Shown here piece after piece: positions 8,827-16,295 of a stretch of DNA of 64,000 bases. Made by a program: the position numbers and the translations under genes. The stretch is from Hymenobacter polaris. Its GTDB lineage: Bacteria; Bacteroidota; Bacteroidia; Cytophagales; Hymenobacteraceae. The stretch spans positions 930,001-994,000 of the forward strand of contig NZ_JABBGH010000003.1 in assembly GCF_012927305.1 (NCBI RefSeq), given 5' to 3'. The notes under the pieces are model-generated. The model saw only the letters and a program-made list of their open reading frames with translations, did not search any database and was not told the DNA's origin. Positions within the stretch are counted from its first letter, which is position 1; each line of letters starts with the position of its first letter.

Positions 8827-9167
8827 GTTCCCTCTTTCCTACCCGCTTCGGGGCGGCCGACACCGAGGCCCAGCGCCTCTACCAGCAGCAGCAGCGCCGG
8901 GCCCTGGCGCTGTGCCAGCTGGTAGCTACTGGCGAGGCCCGCTACCAGCAGGAAATCGACCTACTCGACGCCTGGCTGCTCGACCAACTGAAGCCCGAGG
9001 TCTATGACGACGACTCGCCCGAGAACGTGCTCACCCTGCACCGCCGGCAGTTCGGGGCTACCTGCGCGGCCATGGCGGCTCAGGGCTTCCCCAGGGCCCA
9101 GGAGCTGAGCCTGGCCGACTTCCACAGCGCCTTGGAGCACCTGCTGCAAAAGAACCAAGCCGAGTAA
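8823..9167 (+). CDS. Phage protein, downstream frame of candidate tail assembly chaperone pair
   Basis: 114 codons in the -1 frame relative to the preceding gene. There is no ATG until deep within the frame; the only early initiator is a TTG at 8823 that overlaps the upstream stop codon (TTGA). The simplest reading is that this segment is made mainly as a C-terminal extension of the 8401 product by frameshifting at 8802-8811. The protein is Gln/Leu-rich and helical ('YQQQQRRALALCQL') with an acidic centre. An independent TTG-initiated protein by translational coupling is the alternative. Confidence 0.55.
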   Translation: MSSLFPTRFGAADTEAQRLYQQQQRRALALCQLVATGEARYQQEIDLLDAWLLDQLKPEVYDDDSPENVLTLHRRQFGATCAAMAAQGFPRAQELSLADFHSALEHLLQKNQAE

Positions 9168-9192
9168 GTTTTTTACCCTTTTTCCCTCTCTT

Positions 9193-9363
9193 ATGCAACG
9201 CTTTAGCCTCACCCTGCTGGTAGTCCTGCTGCTGGTCGCCTTCGTGGGCATCCTCACCCAGCACGGCCGCGCCACGACCGTCACTTACCTGAGCCTCGTG
9301 CCCCTAGGGCTGTACGTGCTCTATGGTATCGTTGGCCTCATCGTAGCGGCCCTGCGCAAGTAG
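9193..9363 (+). CDS. Small single-gene membrane protein (56 aa)
   Basis: Short frame starting MQRFSLTLLVVLLL and ending LIVAALRK, with two hydrophobic stretches (about residues 5-20 and 33-53) separated by a polar stretch containing QHGRATT. It fills the gap between the chaperone-like pair and the next gene, whose ATG begins two bases after its stop codon. Such small two-helix proteins in phage late regions can be holins or superinfection proteins, but nothing here proves it. Confidence 0.6.
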   Translation: MQRFSLTLLVVLLLVAFVGILTQHGRATTVTYLSLVPLGLYVLYGIVGLIVAALRK

Positions 9364-9364
9364 T

Positions 9365-9847
9365 ATGCTGGCGCTTACCTATCAACTGTTCGCGGCCCTG
9401 GCCGGCTGGCTCGAAGCCATTCTCTACGCCCGCCGCGGCGCCGAGTCGTTCAGCAGCAACGAGCACGGCGGCATGACGTGGCAGCGGCTGGCCGTGCTGC
9501 TGGTGGGCGCGGCCGCCGTGCTAGTGTTTCGCTGGCACGGGGCCTGGCTGCTGCTCATCGAGGTGCTGCCCACGGCGCTACTGTTTCCGCTCTGCCACGA
9601 CGAGGCCTACAACTTCACCCGGCTCTGGCTGCAGTGGGCCGCCCCGCCGCTGCTGCCCGGCGCACAGCCCGGTGACTGGACAGCATTCGCCTACGCCTGG
9701 CGCGAGTACCGCTACGGCTACCAGTCGCCGACTACCACGGCGCGCAACGACTTCAACGGCCCGCAACGCACCTGGCTCGCCATCGCGGGCTTGGTGCTGC
9801 TGCTGGCCCTCTACCTAGTCCCCTTCATTTTTCACCTTCACTTTTAA
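9365..9847 (+). CDS. Phage-encoded integral membrane protein (160 aa)
   Basis: Polytopic membrane protein with hydrophobic stretches near residues 1-20, 40-75 and 135-158 and a longer polar loop (residues about 85-135, with 'AYAWREYRYGYQSP'). It lies within the rightward block, just after the 56 aa membrane protein and before the histone-like gene. The family is not recognised. A role in lysis or in altering the host envelope is possible because no other lysis gene was found in this phage, but this is only inference. Confidence 0.6.
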   Translation: MLALTYQLFAALAGWLEAILYARRGAESFSSNEHGGMTWQRLAVLLVGAAAVLVFRWHGAWLLLIEVLPTALLFPLCHDEAYNFTRLWLQWAAPPLLPGAQPGDWTAFAYAWREYRYGYQSPTTTARNDFNGPQRTWLAIAGLVLLLALYLVPFIFHLHF

Positions 9848-9851
9848 TCCC

Positions 9852-10043
9852 ATGGCCGTACCCCAGATTACCAACATAGACAAACCCTTCGGCAAGCTCA
9901 AAGCCGACATGCTGGCCCTCGAAGAAGATGTGCTCAAAGCCAACAAGGGCAACCGCGCGGCCGCCACCCGCGTGCGCAAAGGCATGCAGGCGCTGAAGGT
10001 GCAGGCGCAGGATATTCGCATCGCGCTAGTGCCAAGTAAGTAG
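9852..10043 (+). CDS. Hc1-like small histone protein
   Basis: 63 aa with the pattern of the short Bacteroidota/Chlamydia Hc1-type histones: an N-terminal amphipathic helix ('FGKLKADMLALEEDVLKANKGN') broken here as FGKLKADMLAL and EEDVLKANKGN, then AAATRVRKGMQALKVQAQDI. In hosts these proteins coat DNA and help compact it. Last gene of the rightward block, four bases after the membrane protein gene, and followed by a strong terminator. A phage-borne copy could compact phage DNA or interfere with host chromatin; its origin from the host is plausible. Confidence 0.85.
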   Translation: MAVPQITNIDKPFGKLKADMLALEEDVLKANKGNRAAATRVRKGMQALKVQAQDIRIALVPSK

Positions 10044-10068
10044 GCGCGGTAGAGATGCTTCGACAAGC
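10044..10068 (+). repeat. Half copy of the chromosomal REP-like palindrome
   Basis: The stretch after the histone stop codon contains GGTAGAGATGCTTCGACAAG, the right arm of the paired repeats seen at 55732-55838, 57947-58032 and 62191-62287. Only one arm is present and it abuts the terminator. Confidence 0.7.
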
Positions 10069-10105
10069 AAAAAGCCCCGTTAGCATTGCGCTAGCGGGGC
10101 TTTTT
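10069..10105. terminator. Strong bidirectional intrinsic terminator
   Basis: Inverted arms AAAAAGCCCCGTTAGC and GCTAGCGGGGCTTTTT (one G:U pair) enclose a five-base loop. It has an A run on the left and a T run on the right, so it can stop the rightward block (8401-10043) and any leftward transcript. Confidence 0.9.
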
Positions 10106-10109
10106 GCTT

Positions 10110-10179
10110 GCTGTAATTGTACAGCACACCTTGCTTTTAACTACTTCTGAGCGGGTTTTTGCTGCTGTAATTTTACAGC
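10110..10179. repeat. Two copies of a short perfect palindrome
   Basis: GCTGTAATTGTACAGC at 10110-10125 and GCTGTAATTTTACAGC at 10164-10179 share six-base arms and differ by one central base. They lie between the rightward block and the stop of the leftward 97 aa gene. They could be protein-binding sites or small mRNA hairpins. Confidence 0.5.
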
Positions 10180-10182
10180 ACT

Positions 10183-10476
10183 TCACTGCAAGGGGCCCGC
10201 CACCGCTCGGCACACGGCAGCCGCCGGTAGCCCTAGGGGCAGGGCAGCCAAGATGCCCCAGGTAGGCAGCTTGAACAGGTGCACCCACATGGCCAGCCCT
10301 AGGACCAGCAGCAGCACCGAGAGCCAGTAGCCTAGGCAAAACAAACAAAGCTTAGGCGCCCACGACGGTCGGTGTACCTCCCAGGCAGCGAGTACGCCCC
10401 ACTTGGCCAGGCACACGAGCAATGAGGCAGCCGTGAGGCCGGTAAGCAGAACGATGGCTAGGGGATTCAAGAGCAT
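10183..10476 (-). CDS. Phage membrane protein with CLFCLGYW motif
   Basis: 97 aa with three or four hydrophobic segments and the motif CLFCLGYW near residue 45. A similar C-x2-C-x2-W/F pattern occurs in DUF1360-type small membrane proteins of phages and spore formers. It sits at the end of the head-to-tail gene group. Possibly a holin-like or envelope protein; no direct evidence. Confidence 0.55.
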   Translation of the reverse strand: MLLNPLAIVLLTGLTAASLLVCLAKWGVLAAWEVHRPSWAPKLCLFCLGYWLSVLLLVLGLAMWVHLFKLPTWGILAALPLGLPAAAVCRAVAGPLQ

Positions 10477-10516
10477 GACGAATATTTTTCAGAGGTTTTG
10501 CGGAATATTTTTCAGT

Positions 10517-11158
10517 CTATTTGCCGCTTAGCTTTAGGTACCCGCCTTGAGTAAGCTGCAAGCCGTCACCAGGCACGAATTCGGGCTCGCAGAGCACGTT
10601 GAGCGCCTGCACTTCCAGCGAGAGGCGGAAGCCGGCGTAGGGCTGGCGCAGGGCCGACTCGCTCTTGACTAGCTCCAGCGAGAAGCCCTTAAACACATCC
10701 TCGGCCGCCGTGAACACGCGCAGGATGCGCGCCTGGCCGTCGTCGTTGAGCACGCGCGCCACGTCCACTAGCAACTCGCTCTCGAAGCGATACTGCTTAG
10801 TCGGGTCGATGCGCTGCAGGTTCATCCAGAAGATGACATCAACTGACTGCGTAAACCCGAGCGTGCCTGGTACTGGCTCACGTTCGGGGTTGACGGCGGG
10901 CCCGGTGGGATAAAAGAAGCTTTGCGCCTGCACGTTGTCGTTGGGCAGCACGTCGCGGTACTCGCCCTCGCCGGCATACACCTCGGGGTAGTACTGCACC
11001 TTGCCGCCCACCTTGCGGCTGCCGCGGTAGGCCTTGCCGTAGCTAAGCTGCAACCAGGGCAGCCCGGCCAGCAGCAGCAGCTGCAGCCGCTGAATCTCGG
11101 CATCCAGGCCCACGGGGCGGTCAATGGTGGGGGCGAAGGGGTCGGCGTAGGAAACCAT
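10517..11158 (-). CDS. Phage structural protein (213 aa), candidate tail completion or connector
   Basis: Soluble mixed protein located downstream of the capsid group, four bases after the 102 aa gene, in the position usually held by neck, tail terminator or tail tube genes. It begins MVSYADPFAPTIDRPVG and has a region near residues 105-125 ('FTQSVDVIFWMNLQRIDP') followed by a helix, a pattern consistent with a tail-terminator fold, although I cannot assign a family. Co-transcribed with neighbours. Confidence 0.55.
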   Translation of the reverse strand: MVSYADPFAPTIDRPVGLDAEIQRLQLLLLAGLPWLQLSYGKAYRGSRKVGGKVQYYPEVYAGEGEYRDVLPNDNVQAQSFFYPTGPAVNPEREPVPGTLGFTQSVDVIFWMNLQRIDPTKQYRFESELLVDVARVLNDDGQARILRVFTAAEDVFKGFSLELVKSESALRQPYAGFRLSLEVQALNVLCEPEFVPGDGLQLTQGGYLKLSGK

Positions 11159-11161
11159 AGC

Positions 11162-11470
11162 TCAGTTCATTTGGGTAAACGTGAGGAAGTAGCCCGTGTA
11201 CTTGCGCCGCCAGGCCCGCCAGGCGGCCAGTACGGCGTCGTGCTCGGCGCGCAGGTAAATCCAGCCGCCCTGGGCCTGCACGGCGCAGCGCGGGGCATCC
11301 AGCTCCTTAAATTGTTCGGGGTCCAGCGTTTGCACCGAGCCCACATCCTCCCAGCGCCAAGTGCCGATGGCCGTGCGCAGCGACTTGGTACCGGTGGTGT
11401 CCTCTTCGTGCAGCCAGCAATAGGTAGCCGTAAACAGCGTGTTGTCGTCGAGCGTGTGAAAGGGCGTCAT
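11162..11470 (-). CDS. Small phage protein (102 aa), unknown
   Basis: Short acidic/aromatic protein overlapping the upstream 145 aa gene by four bases (ATGA type) and ending just before the 213 aa gene. The tight overlap supports translation. Size and position match head-tail joining proteins, but no motif confirms it. Confidence 0.55.
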   Translation of the reverse strand: MTPFHTLDDNTLFTATYCWLHEEDTTGTKSLRTAIGTWRWEDVGSVQTLDPEQFKELDAPRCAVQAQGGWIYLRAEHDAVLAAWRAWRRKYTGYFLTFTQMN

Positions 11471-11904
11471 AGGCCTAGGGCGCGGCGCGCCTGCTGTTCG
11501 AGGTCGGGGCGCACCACTTCCTCCTGAAAAGTTTCTTTGGCTTCGGGGCTGAGCCCGAGGATATCCTCGCCGTACTTGCCGGCCAAGTCGTTCGGGTCGT
11601 CGGCCTGGAAGTCGAGCTCCTGCCCGCGCACCTGGGCCACGATGCTGGCGTAGTAGGCTCCCGTATCGCGTAGTGTGACCTTGGAAGGGTCCAGGCCCTG
11701 CTCCTGCTTGAGCAGGCGCGTAAGGGGCGCGTACTCCGGCGTGATGGGCCGGTCCTGGCTGTCGAGGCCGGCTGCGAGCTGCTGCTGGTTGTCGAGCTCC
11801 AGCAGAAACGCATTATCCTGCACCACCTGCTCGGTGGCGTAGGTCAGCAGTTCGGGCAGGGCCCCGAGGGCGCGGGCCAGGTTGTCGAGGCGGTCGGTAA
11901 TCAC
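11467..11904 (-). CDS. Phage morphogenesis protein (145 aa), candidate head-tail connector
   Basis: Mostly helical protein with 'LRDTGAYYASIVAQVRGQEL' around residues 78-97. A 'LRDTGxLxxSI' type segment is typical of virion morphogenesis / gp10-like connector proteins, which is the basis for the call. It overlaps the GNAT gene by four bases upstream and the 102 aa gene by four bases downstream. Confidence 0.55.
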   Translation of the reverse strand: MITDRLDNLARALGALPELLTYATEQVVQDNAFLLELDNQQQLAAGLDSQDRPITPEYAPLTRLLKQEQGLDPSKVTLRDTGAYYASIVAQVRGQELDFQADDPNDLAGKYGEDILGLSPEAKETFQEEVVRPDLEQQARRALGL

Positions 11905-12269
11905 AGCACTTTGATAAGTTGCTTGTACCCCTCTTGCCCGGTGATATATGGCAGGAAGCCTAGGCGCTCATACAAGCGTTGCGCGCCCTCATTCTTCCGA
12001 TTTACAGAGAGCCCTACTGTTTTGAGGCCGGCGCGGCGAGCTAGTTCAAAGGCCTGCGCCAGTAGCTTTGACCCTAAGCCACACGAGCGCCAGTTTTCAA
12101 CCACAAATAGCGGCCCAATCCATCCCGGATTACCCTCGGGGTCTAATTCTAGTTTCAGTAGTGCCACGGGCTGCGGCTCACTAGCGTGGTGGGCTTGCAG
12201 ATATACGGAGGTTACGACTTCGCTATCAATCGTAACAGGTAATTCCGTGAAGGTGAATTGCTTTTCCAT
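11901..12269 (-). CDS. GNAT-family N-acetyltransferase in the phage late region
   Basis: 122 aa with a full GNAT core: a beta strand 'WIGPLFVVENWRSCGLGSKL' containing the acetyl-CoA loop (R-S-C-G-L-G-S), a helix, and the C-terminal 'NEGAQRLYERLGF' typical of RimI-like enzymes. It would acetylate an amine on a protein or small molecule using acetyl-CoA. It is placed between structural genes, with overlap to the next gene, so it is expressed late. Likely cargo or a modifier of a virion or host protein; the target is unknown. Confidence 0.85.
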   Translation of the reverse strand: MEKQFTFTELPVTIDSEVVTSVYLQAHHASEPQPVALLKLELDPEGNPGWIGPLFVVENWRSCGLGSKLLAQAFELARRAGLKTVGLSVNRKNEGAQRLYERLGFLPYITGQEGYKQLIKVL

Positions 12270-13412
12270 CTATACAGCCCCTACTTTATACCCATTGGTT
12301 TTGCACGGCAAGCAGGGCTTCGAAATGCCCGACAAGTCCACATCGAGCGCGCCGAGGGCCTTCTCCAACCGGCTGAGCAGGCCCGGCTGGTAGTCGGGCC
12401 GGTTGTTGAGTTCTACTAGGGCCAAGGCCTGCACACCCGACGCTAGCCCGTTGTTGCGGGTGGTATTGGCCATCTGACTCAGCAGGTCCGCAGCCAGCTG
12501 CAATTGCAGGGCCTCGGCAAACAGGGCCTTGTGCCGGCAGAAGTACTCGCTCAGGTCGCACACGACCGACACTTGCAGGTTCAGCCCGAAGTTGGAGTCG
12601 CTCACGTAGCTCACCCGGCCGTCGCCGGGCAGCACGTCGGTGCCCTCCTCGGCGGGCGTGGTGAAGCCGCGCACCTGCACGTAGGGCGCGTAGGCATCGA
12701 AGAGTAGGTAGTCCGAGCCGCAGCACGAGCCGGGCCGCTGGCTGAAGTCGCGCTGCAAGTCCACGGCCTGGCCGACTAAATCGTCTTCGAAGTAGCCTAG
12801 CCGGTACTCGCCCACGTCGGCCCCTAGGGGCAAGGCGATGGCAATGGGCGTCCACTCGAAATACACCTTATTCGCCCGCGGCACCTCGTACTGGGCCACC
12901 GGCTGCTGGCTGCTGCTGTGGTAGAGGTAGAGCCGGAAATTGGGGTTCAGGTCGGTGAACTGCGTGCCGAGGCCCGTCACGCTCACCAGCACGTCCTTGC
13001 CGGCGGCCGGCCGTAGCGCCAGGCCCACGAAGCGGCCCTGCTTGATGACTTTGCGCCGGTACTCGCCGTGCTGGCCGGTGAGCTTGCCGTCGGCCAGCAA
13101 CGTCTTGCCGGTGCCCGTGAGCTTTTTGCGCGCCGTAAAGGCCGCCAGCACCTTCGCTACGGCCGCCCGGCGCGCCTGGTCGAGGTAGGCGCTGAGCTGC
13201 GCGCCGATGTCGGTACCGGCCCCTGGCACCTGCGGGGCTACGGCGCGCAGATTGGCCAGCGTCAGCAGCGGGTGCACATCCTGCACGGCCACCTGGCCGT
13301 CGGCAATGAGCAGGCCGGCGGCCAGCTGCGGCTCGTCGGGAGAAGCTTCGGGCGGCTGCCGAAACGCCAGCAGCGGGGCCAGGCAGGCAGTGAGGGTGAG
13401 CAGGTTGTACAT
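12270..13412 (-). CDS. Phage structural protein (380 aa), unknown
   Basis: Located right after the major capsid gene. The preferred start is the ATG at 13412 (MYNLLTLTACLAPLLAF); an in-frame ATG 21 bases upstream lies closer to the capsid terminator. Residues about 90-190 are rich in basic segments ('KVLAAFTARKKLTGTGKTLLADGK'), shown here as KVLAAFTARKK and LTGTGKTLLAD, then beta-rich. Several Cys pairs (SCCGSDY, CLPCKT) may bind metal. Could be a head decoration, adaptor or tail tube protein; the sequence does not tell. Confidence 0.55.
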   Translation of the reverse strand: MYNLLTLTACLAPLLAFRQPPEASPDEPQLAAGLLIADGQVAVQDVHPLLTLANLRAVAPQVPGAGTDIGAQLSAYLDQARRAAVAKVLAAFTARKKLTGTGKTLLADGKLTGQHGEYRRKVIKQGRFVGLALRPAAGKDVLVSVTGLGTQFTDLNPNFRLYLYHSSSQQPVAQYEVPRANKVYFEWTPIAIALPLGADVGEYRLGYFEDDLVGQAVDLQRDFSQRPGSCCGSDYLLFDAYAPYVQVRGFTTPAEEGTDVLPGDGRVSYVSDSNFGLNLQVSVVCDLSEYFCRHKALFAEALQLQLAADLLSQMANTTRNNGLASGVQALALVELNNRPDYQPGLLSRLEKALGALDVDLSGISKPCLPCKTNGYKVGAV

Positions 13413-13435
13413 GATACCAAGGCATTCAGCCAAAA

Positions 13436-13462
13436 AAGGCCGGCCCAGCGAGCCGGCCCTTT
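13436..13462 (-). terminator. Intrinsic terminator after the major capsid gene
   Basis: On the minus strand GGGCCGGC-loop-GCCGGCC is followed by TTTTTT. It lies 50 bases past the capsid stop codon and just upstream of the 380 aa gene, so capsid mRNA could be enriched relative to downstream genes. Confidence 0.75.
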
Positions 13463-13510
13463 CTGAGCTATGAAAACACGAAAAACTCCCGCAAGCGGGT
13501 ACTTTAGCTG

Positions 13511-14575
13511 CTAGGCTAGCAGCAGCTCAGCCTTGGTGATGGGCGTGTAGCGGGTGCTGCCATCACTGTTGTAACTCTTAAGTAGGGCCACGTCCCAGCT
13601 CCACTCGAACGACTCCACAAACGTGCGGGTCAGCCCGTCGAGGCGCTCGGCTGCTAGGCGCACGCTCTCGTCCGAGCATTTGGCCTGGTAGTAAAGGCCC
13701 ACGGTACCGAGGCCCGGCAGGTCCTGGGTGGTCCACAGGTTGCTAGGCGTATCGCCATTGCCGATTTGGTGGCCGTCGTAGGTGTCGGGGTCGAGGCGGG
13801 TTTGAATTGCCACGGCGCCGTCGCCCACTAGGTACTCGGTGCTCTTTACGCCGGCGCCGTTCAGCACCCGGTTCGACTGGAAGAAGTCACCGAGGTTTTC
13901 CACCTGGTAGGCCAGGTTTTCGGCGTTCATCGTGCCCTGGGCTTCCAACTTGCGCACGTAGGCCATGCCCATGGGGTTGGTGAGCACGTCGGGGCGGCCG
14001 CCGAAGTCCTGGGTAGCCAGGATGCTGGGCACGTAGTTGAAAAACTCCTTCGAATCCTCCAGACTCACTTGCAGCGCGTTACCCGACACGGGGTAGTACG
14101 CCGTCATGCCGGCCGGGAAATAGGCGTTCTTGTTCAGGTTCAGAAAGTCCACGCACTTGCCATCCAGGAATTCCAGCGCCTTGAGGCGGCGGGCTTCCAG
14201 GTTGCGGGCGAAGTACTCCTGCATGCCCAAATCGTTGTTGCGGTGGCGCGAGGGCACCATCGGGAAGCCGAAGGCCATGGTGAACAGCACCACGGTCATC
14301 AGCTTCGAATCAGCCCCGCCGGTCTGAATTTCGCAGGTCCGGAGGTTGCCAATGGTGATGTTTTCGAAGTCGAGCACGGGAATCTGCACCTCGTTACCAA
14401 ACGAGTTAACAATGGCGTCTTTGATTTCGGGCGTCAGAATCGACATTGCCGAGGCCGACTGCTTGCGAAACAGGTTGAGGGCGCCGTACTCCGACGGGCG
14501 CAGTTCGTTGCGGTCAATCCGGCCCTTGTATTTGGTGCGGATGTACTGCTTGAGAGTGGCTACTAGGGTGGCCAT
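13511..14575 (-). CDS. Major capsid protein
   Basis: 354 aa, the expected size for an HK97-fold capsid without delta domain. It follows a coiled-coil scaffold gene and precedes connector genes, the standard position. It begins with a helix 'ATLKQYIRTKYKGRI' and has the beta-strand/loop composition expected, e.g. 'NEVQIPVLDFENITIGN'. It has its own terminator downstream and a GC-rich hairpin upstream (14667-14705). The assignment rests on gene order and composition; no direct family motif can be proven by eye. Confidence 0.75.
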   Translation of the reverse strand: MATLVATLKQYIRTKYKGRIDRNELRPSEYGALNLFRKQSASAMSILTPEIKDAIVNSFGNEVQIPVLDFENITIGNLRTCEIQTGGADSKLMTVVLFTMAFGFPMVPSRHRNNDLGMQEYFARNLEARRLKALEFLDGKCVDFLNLNKNAYFPAGMTAYYPVSGNALQVSLEDSKEFFNYVPSILATQDFGGRPDVLTNPMGMAYVRKLEAQGTMNAENLAYQVENLGDFFQSNRVLNGAGVKSTEYLVGDGAVAIQTRLDPDTYDGHQIGNGDTPSNLWTTQDLPGLGTVGLYYQAKCSDESVRLAAERLDGLTRTFVESFEWSWDVALLKSYNSDGSTRYTPITKAELLLA

Positions 14576-14666
14576 ATGGTGATAAGGGAAGAAAAGTGAT
14601 GGTAAAAAGGTGGCGTAAACAGTTGAGTAATCGTCCCTTAATCACTCAGGCAACTTGGGGTACAGA

Positions 14667-14705
14667 GTGGCCGCCGGGGCTCGTCACGTGAGCACCCAGC
14701 GGCCG
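14667..14705. other. Long GC-rich hairpin between scaffold and capsid genes
   Basis: On the minus strand GGCCGCTGGG and CCCCGGCGGCC form a long stem, extended past a one-base bulge by GCTC/GAGC. No T run follows, so it is more likely an mRNA processing or stability element than a terminator. Confidence 0.45.
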
Positions 14706-14718
14706 GTAGGCAGTAGTC

Positions 14719-15621
14719 TTAGCGAATCGGCAAGCCTTTGCCCAGCTTGTCGAAAGCGGTATCGAATTCGTCAGTCTCCTGGGCTAGGCCCAGCTTAAGC
14801 AGGTAGTCGATTAGCTGGCTTTGGGTCTTCACATCGCCCGGCAACACCTCGGGCACGCTCACCTTGCCGCCTTTGCCGCCCTGGCCGCCAGCGCCCGCGC
14901 CGCCGCCTTGGCCCTGCTGGCCAGCGTCCAGCACATCCGTCAGCTCCTCGGTTTCGAGCAGGTACTTGGCCGTGGCCGGCTTGCCATCTTTGTCAAGCAA
15001 AACCTTACCGTCGCGCACGTAACGGATGTTCTCGTTACCCGCCGCGTCCTTCTCGACCGTGGCCAGGGCCATGATGTTGGCTGTAGCGTTGCTGATGGCC
15101 AGCTTGCGCAGCGACTCCTTCACGGTGGGGTCGAACTTCAACTCGCGCAGCCCGTCGCGGATGTCTAGGGCCACGTCCTTTTGAAACAGCTTGGTATCGC
15201 GGTCCTTGAGGTCGGCCTGGTACTGCGTTTCCTTGTCCTTGAGCTGCTGCAGCTGCGCCCGTAGCGTGGCGTCCCCGCCGCCATTTTTGATAGCGTCTTC
15301 GAGCTCCGTAATCTTGGTTTGCAGGGCCGTAGGCGCGGATTTGAGTTCGCCAACTACCCGCTTGAGGTAATTGTAGGTCTTCTCGGTGCCGCTGGCCTTG
15401 GCCATGCCACTGGTTTCGAATAAGTCTTTGTCCAGACCTGAGTAAATCTCATTGGTCTTTTCATCAATTTTGGTGCTGAGCGCCGCGTCGTACTCCTGCT
15501 GGGTGTAGGGCGTCAGCCCTAGGTGCTTGACACTGGCAATGGCCACGTCTTTGAGCGCGGGGTTTTTGGCTACTGCAGCCTGAAATTCCTCTACGGTGAA
15601 GGTGTCGTCGGTAAGTGCCAT
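14719..15621 (-). CDS. Phage scaffolding protein
   Basis: 300 aa, highly charged and helical. Residues about 95-155 form a long coiled coil ('TALQTKITELEDAIKNGG', 'LRAQLQQLKDKETQYQADL'). A Gly/Gln-rich flexible linker ('GQQGQGGGAGAGGQGGKGGK') at about 235-255 leads to a C-terminal helical piece, which in scaffolds often binds the capsid shell. Immediately upstream of the major capsid gene, as usual for scaffold genes. Confidence 0.8.
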   Translation of the reverse strand: MALTDDTFTVEEFQAAVAKNPALKDVAIASVKHLGLTPYTQQEYDAALSTKIDEKTNEIYSGLDKDLFETSGMAKASGTEKTYNYLKRVVGELKSAPTALQTKITELEDAIKNGGGDATLRAQLQQLKDKETQYQADLKDRDTKLFQKDVALDIRDGLRELKFDPTVKESLRKLAISNATANIMALATVEKDAAGNENIRYVRDGKVLLDKDGKPATAKYLLETEELTDVLDAGQQGQGGGAGAGGQGGKGGKVSVPEVLPGDVKTQSQLIDYLLKLGLAQETDEFDTAFDKLGKGLPIR

Positions 15622-15665
15622 CTGAGTCCCGTTCAGTGGGTGGTAAAAAGGTGAAAATGAAAAAG

Positions 15666-16223
15666 CTAGTTTTGCTGGGCTGACAAGTCGGTGAGCGGAT
15701 TTAGCTCAGGCTCAGCAGCTGGTTCGCTGAAGACAATGGGGTTGCTGGCGTGCACGCAGATAGGCGGGTGCGTGACGCCCAACGCTTTGACGAATACCCG
15801 TCCGGTGCTGCTAATCTGGCGTAGCTCAGTCTCTGTAAACTCGAAGCAGCCCACGGCGCAGGGACGCGAATCAGCGGGCAGTTGCTGGCCCGGTAGCGGC
15901 TGCATGAAGACAAACGCGCCAGCGTTGGCGCCGGGAAAGCTCACCAGCATGGGCGAGGCAACGTGGGCGTCGTAGAAGTCGGCCATCATGGCGAAGTGGC
16001 GCAGGCACTGCTCATAAGCGGCGGCAGTAGTGCCGGCCTCGCCATCGATTTGCAAGTACACGCGGCCACTGGCCAGTATTTGGGCTAGCTCCTCGGCATC
16101 GAAGTCTACCGCGCTCACCACGTAGGGCTGCGAGCGGAAGATGTAGAGGTCCTGCACGTAGTCTTCGGTGCCAGGAGCGGCCCGTAACACATCGTTTGCT
16201 TGGGGGAATTGAGCGAATTTCAT
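15666..16223 (-). CDS. Phage protein (185 aa), unknown
   Basis: Lies between the 229 aa gene and the scaffold gene. It begins MKFAQFPQANDVLRAAPG and contains 'YVVSAVDFDAEELAQILASG' and a Cys-bearing 'CAVGCFEFTETELRQISSTG' segment, so it may consist of two similar halves of roughly 55-60 residues, each with a strand and an 'ELxQIxxxGRV' element (AQILASGRVYLQ, RQISSTGRVFVK). An internal duplication is therefore likely. Function is unknown; position suggests a virion protein. Confidence 0.55.
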   Translation of the reverse strand: MKFAQFPQANDVLRAAPGTEDYVQDLYIFRSQPYVVSAVDFDAEELAQILASGRVYLQIDGEAGTTAAAYEQCLRHFAMMADFYDAHVASPMLVSFPGANAGAFVFMQPLPGQQLPADSRPCAVGCFEFTETELRQISSTGRVFVKALGVTHPPICVHASNPIVFSEPAAEPELNPLTDLSAQQN

Positions 16224-16246
16224 AGTAGGTTGATAGGAGTAAGCCC

Positions 16247-16280
16247 TAGGGGCCGGCCACTGCTGCCAGTGGCCGGCCCG
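16247..16280. other. GC-rich perfect hairpin between head genes
   Basis: Arms GGGCCGGCCACT and AGTGGCCGGCCC enclose a six-base loop. No T run on the minus strand. It lies between the stop of the 229 aa gene and the start of the 185 aa gene. Confidence 0.5.
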
Positions 16281-16295
16281 GGCGGATGGGAATGA

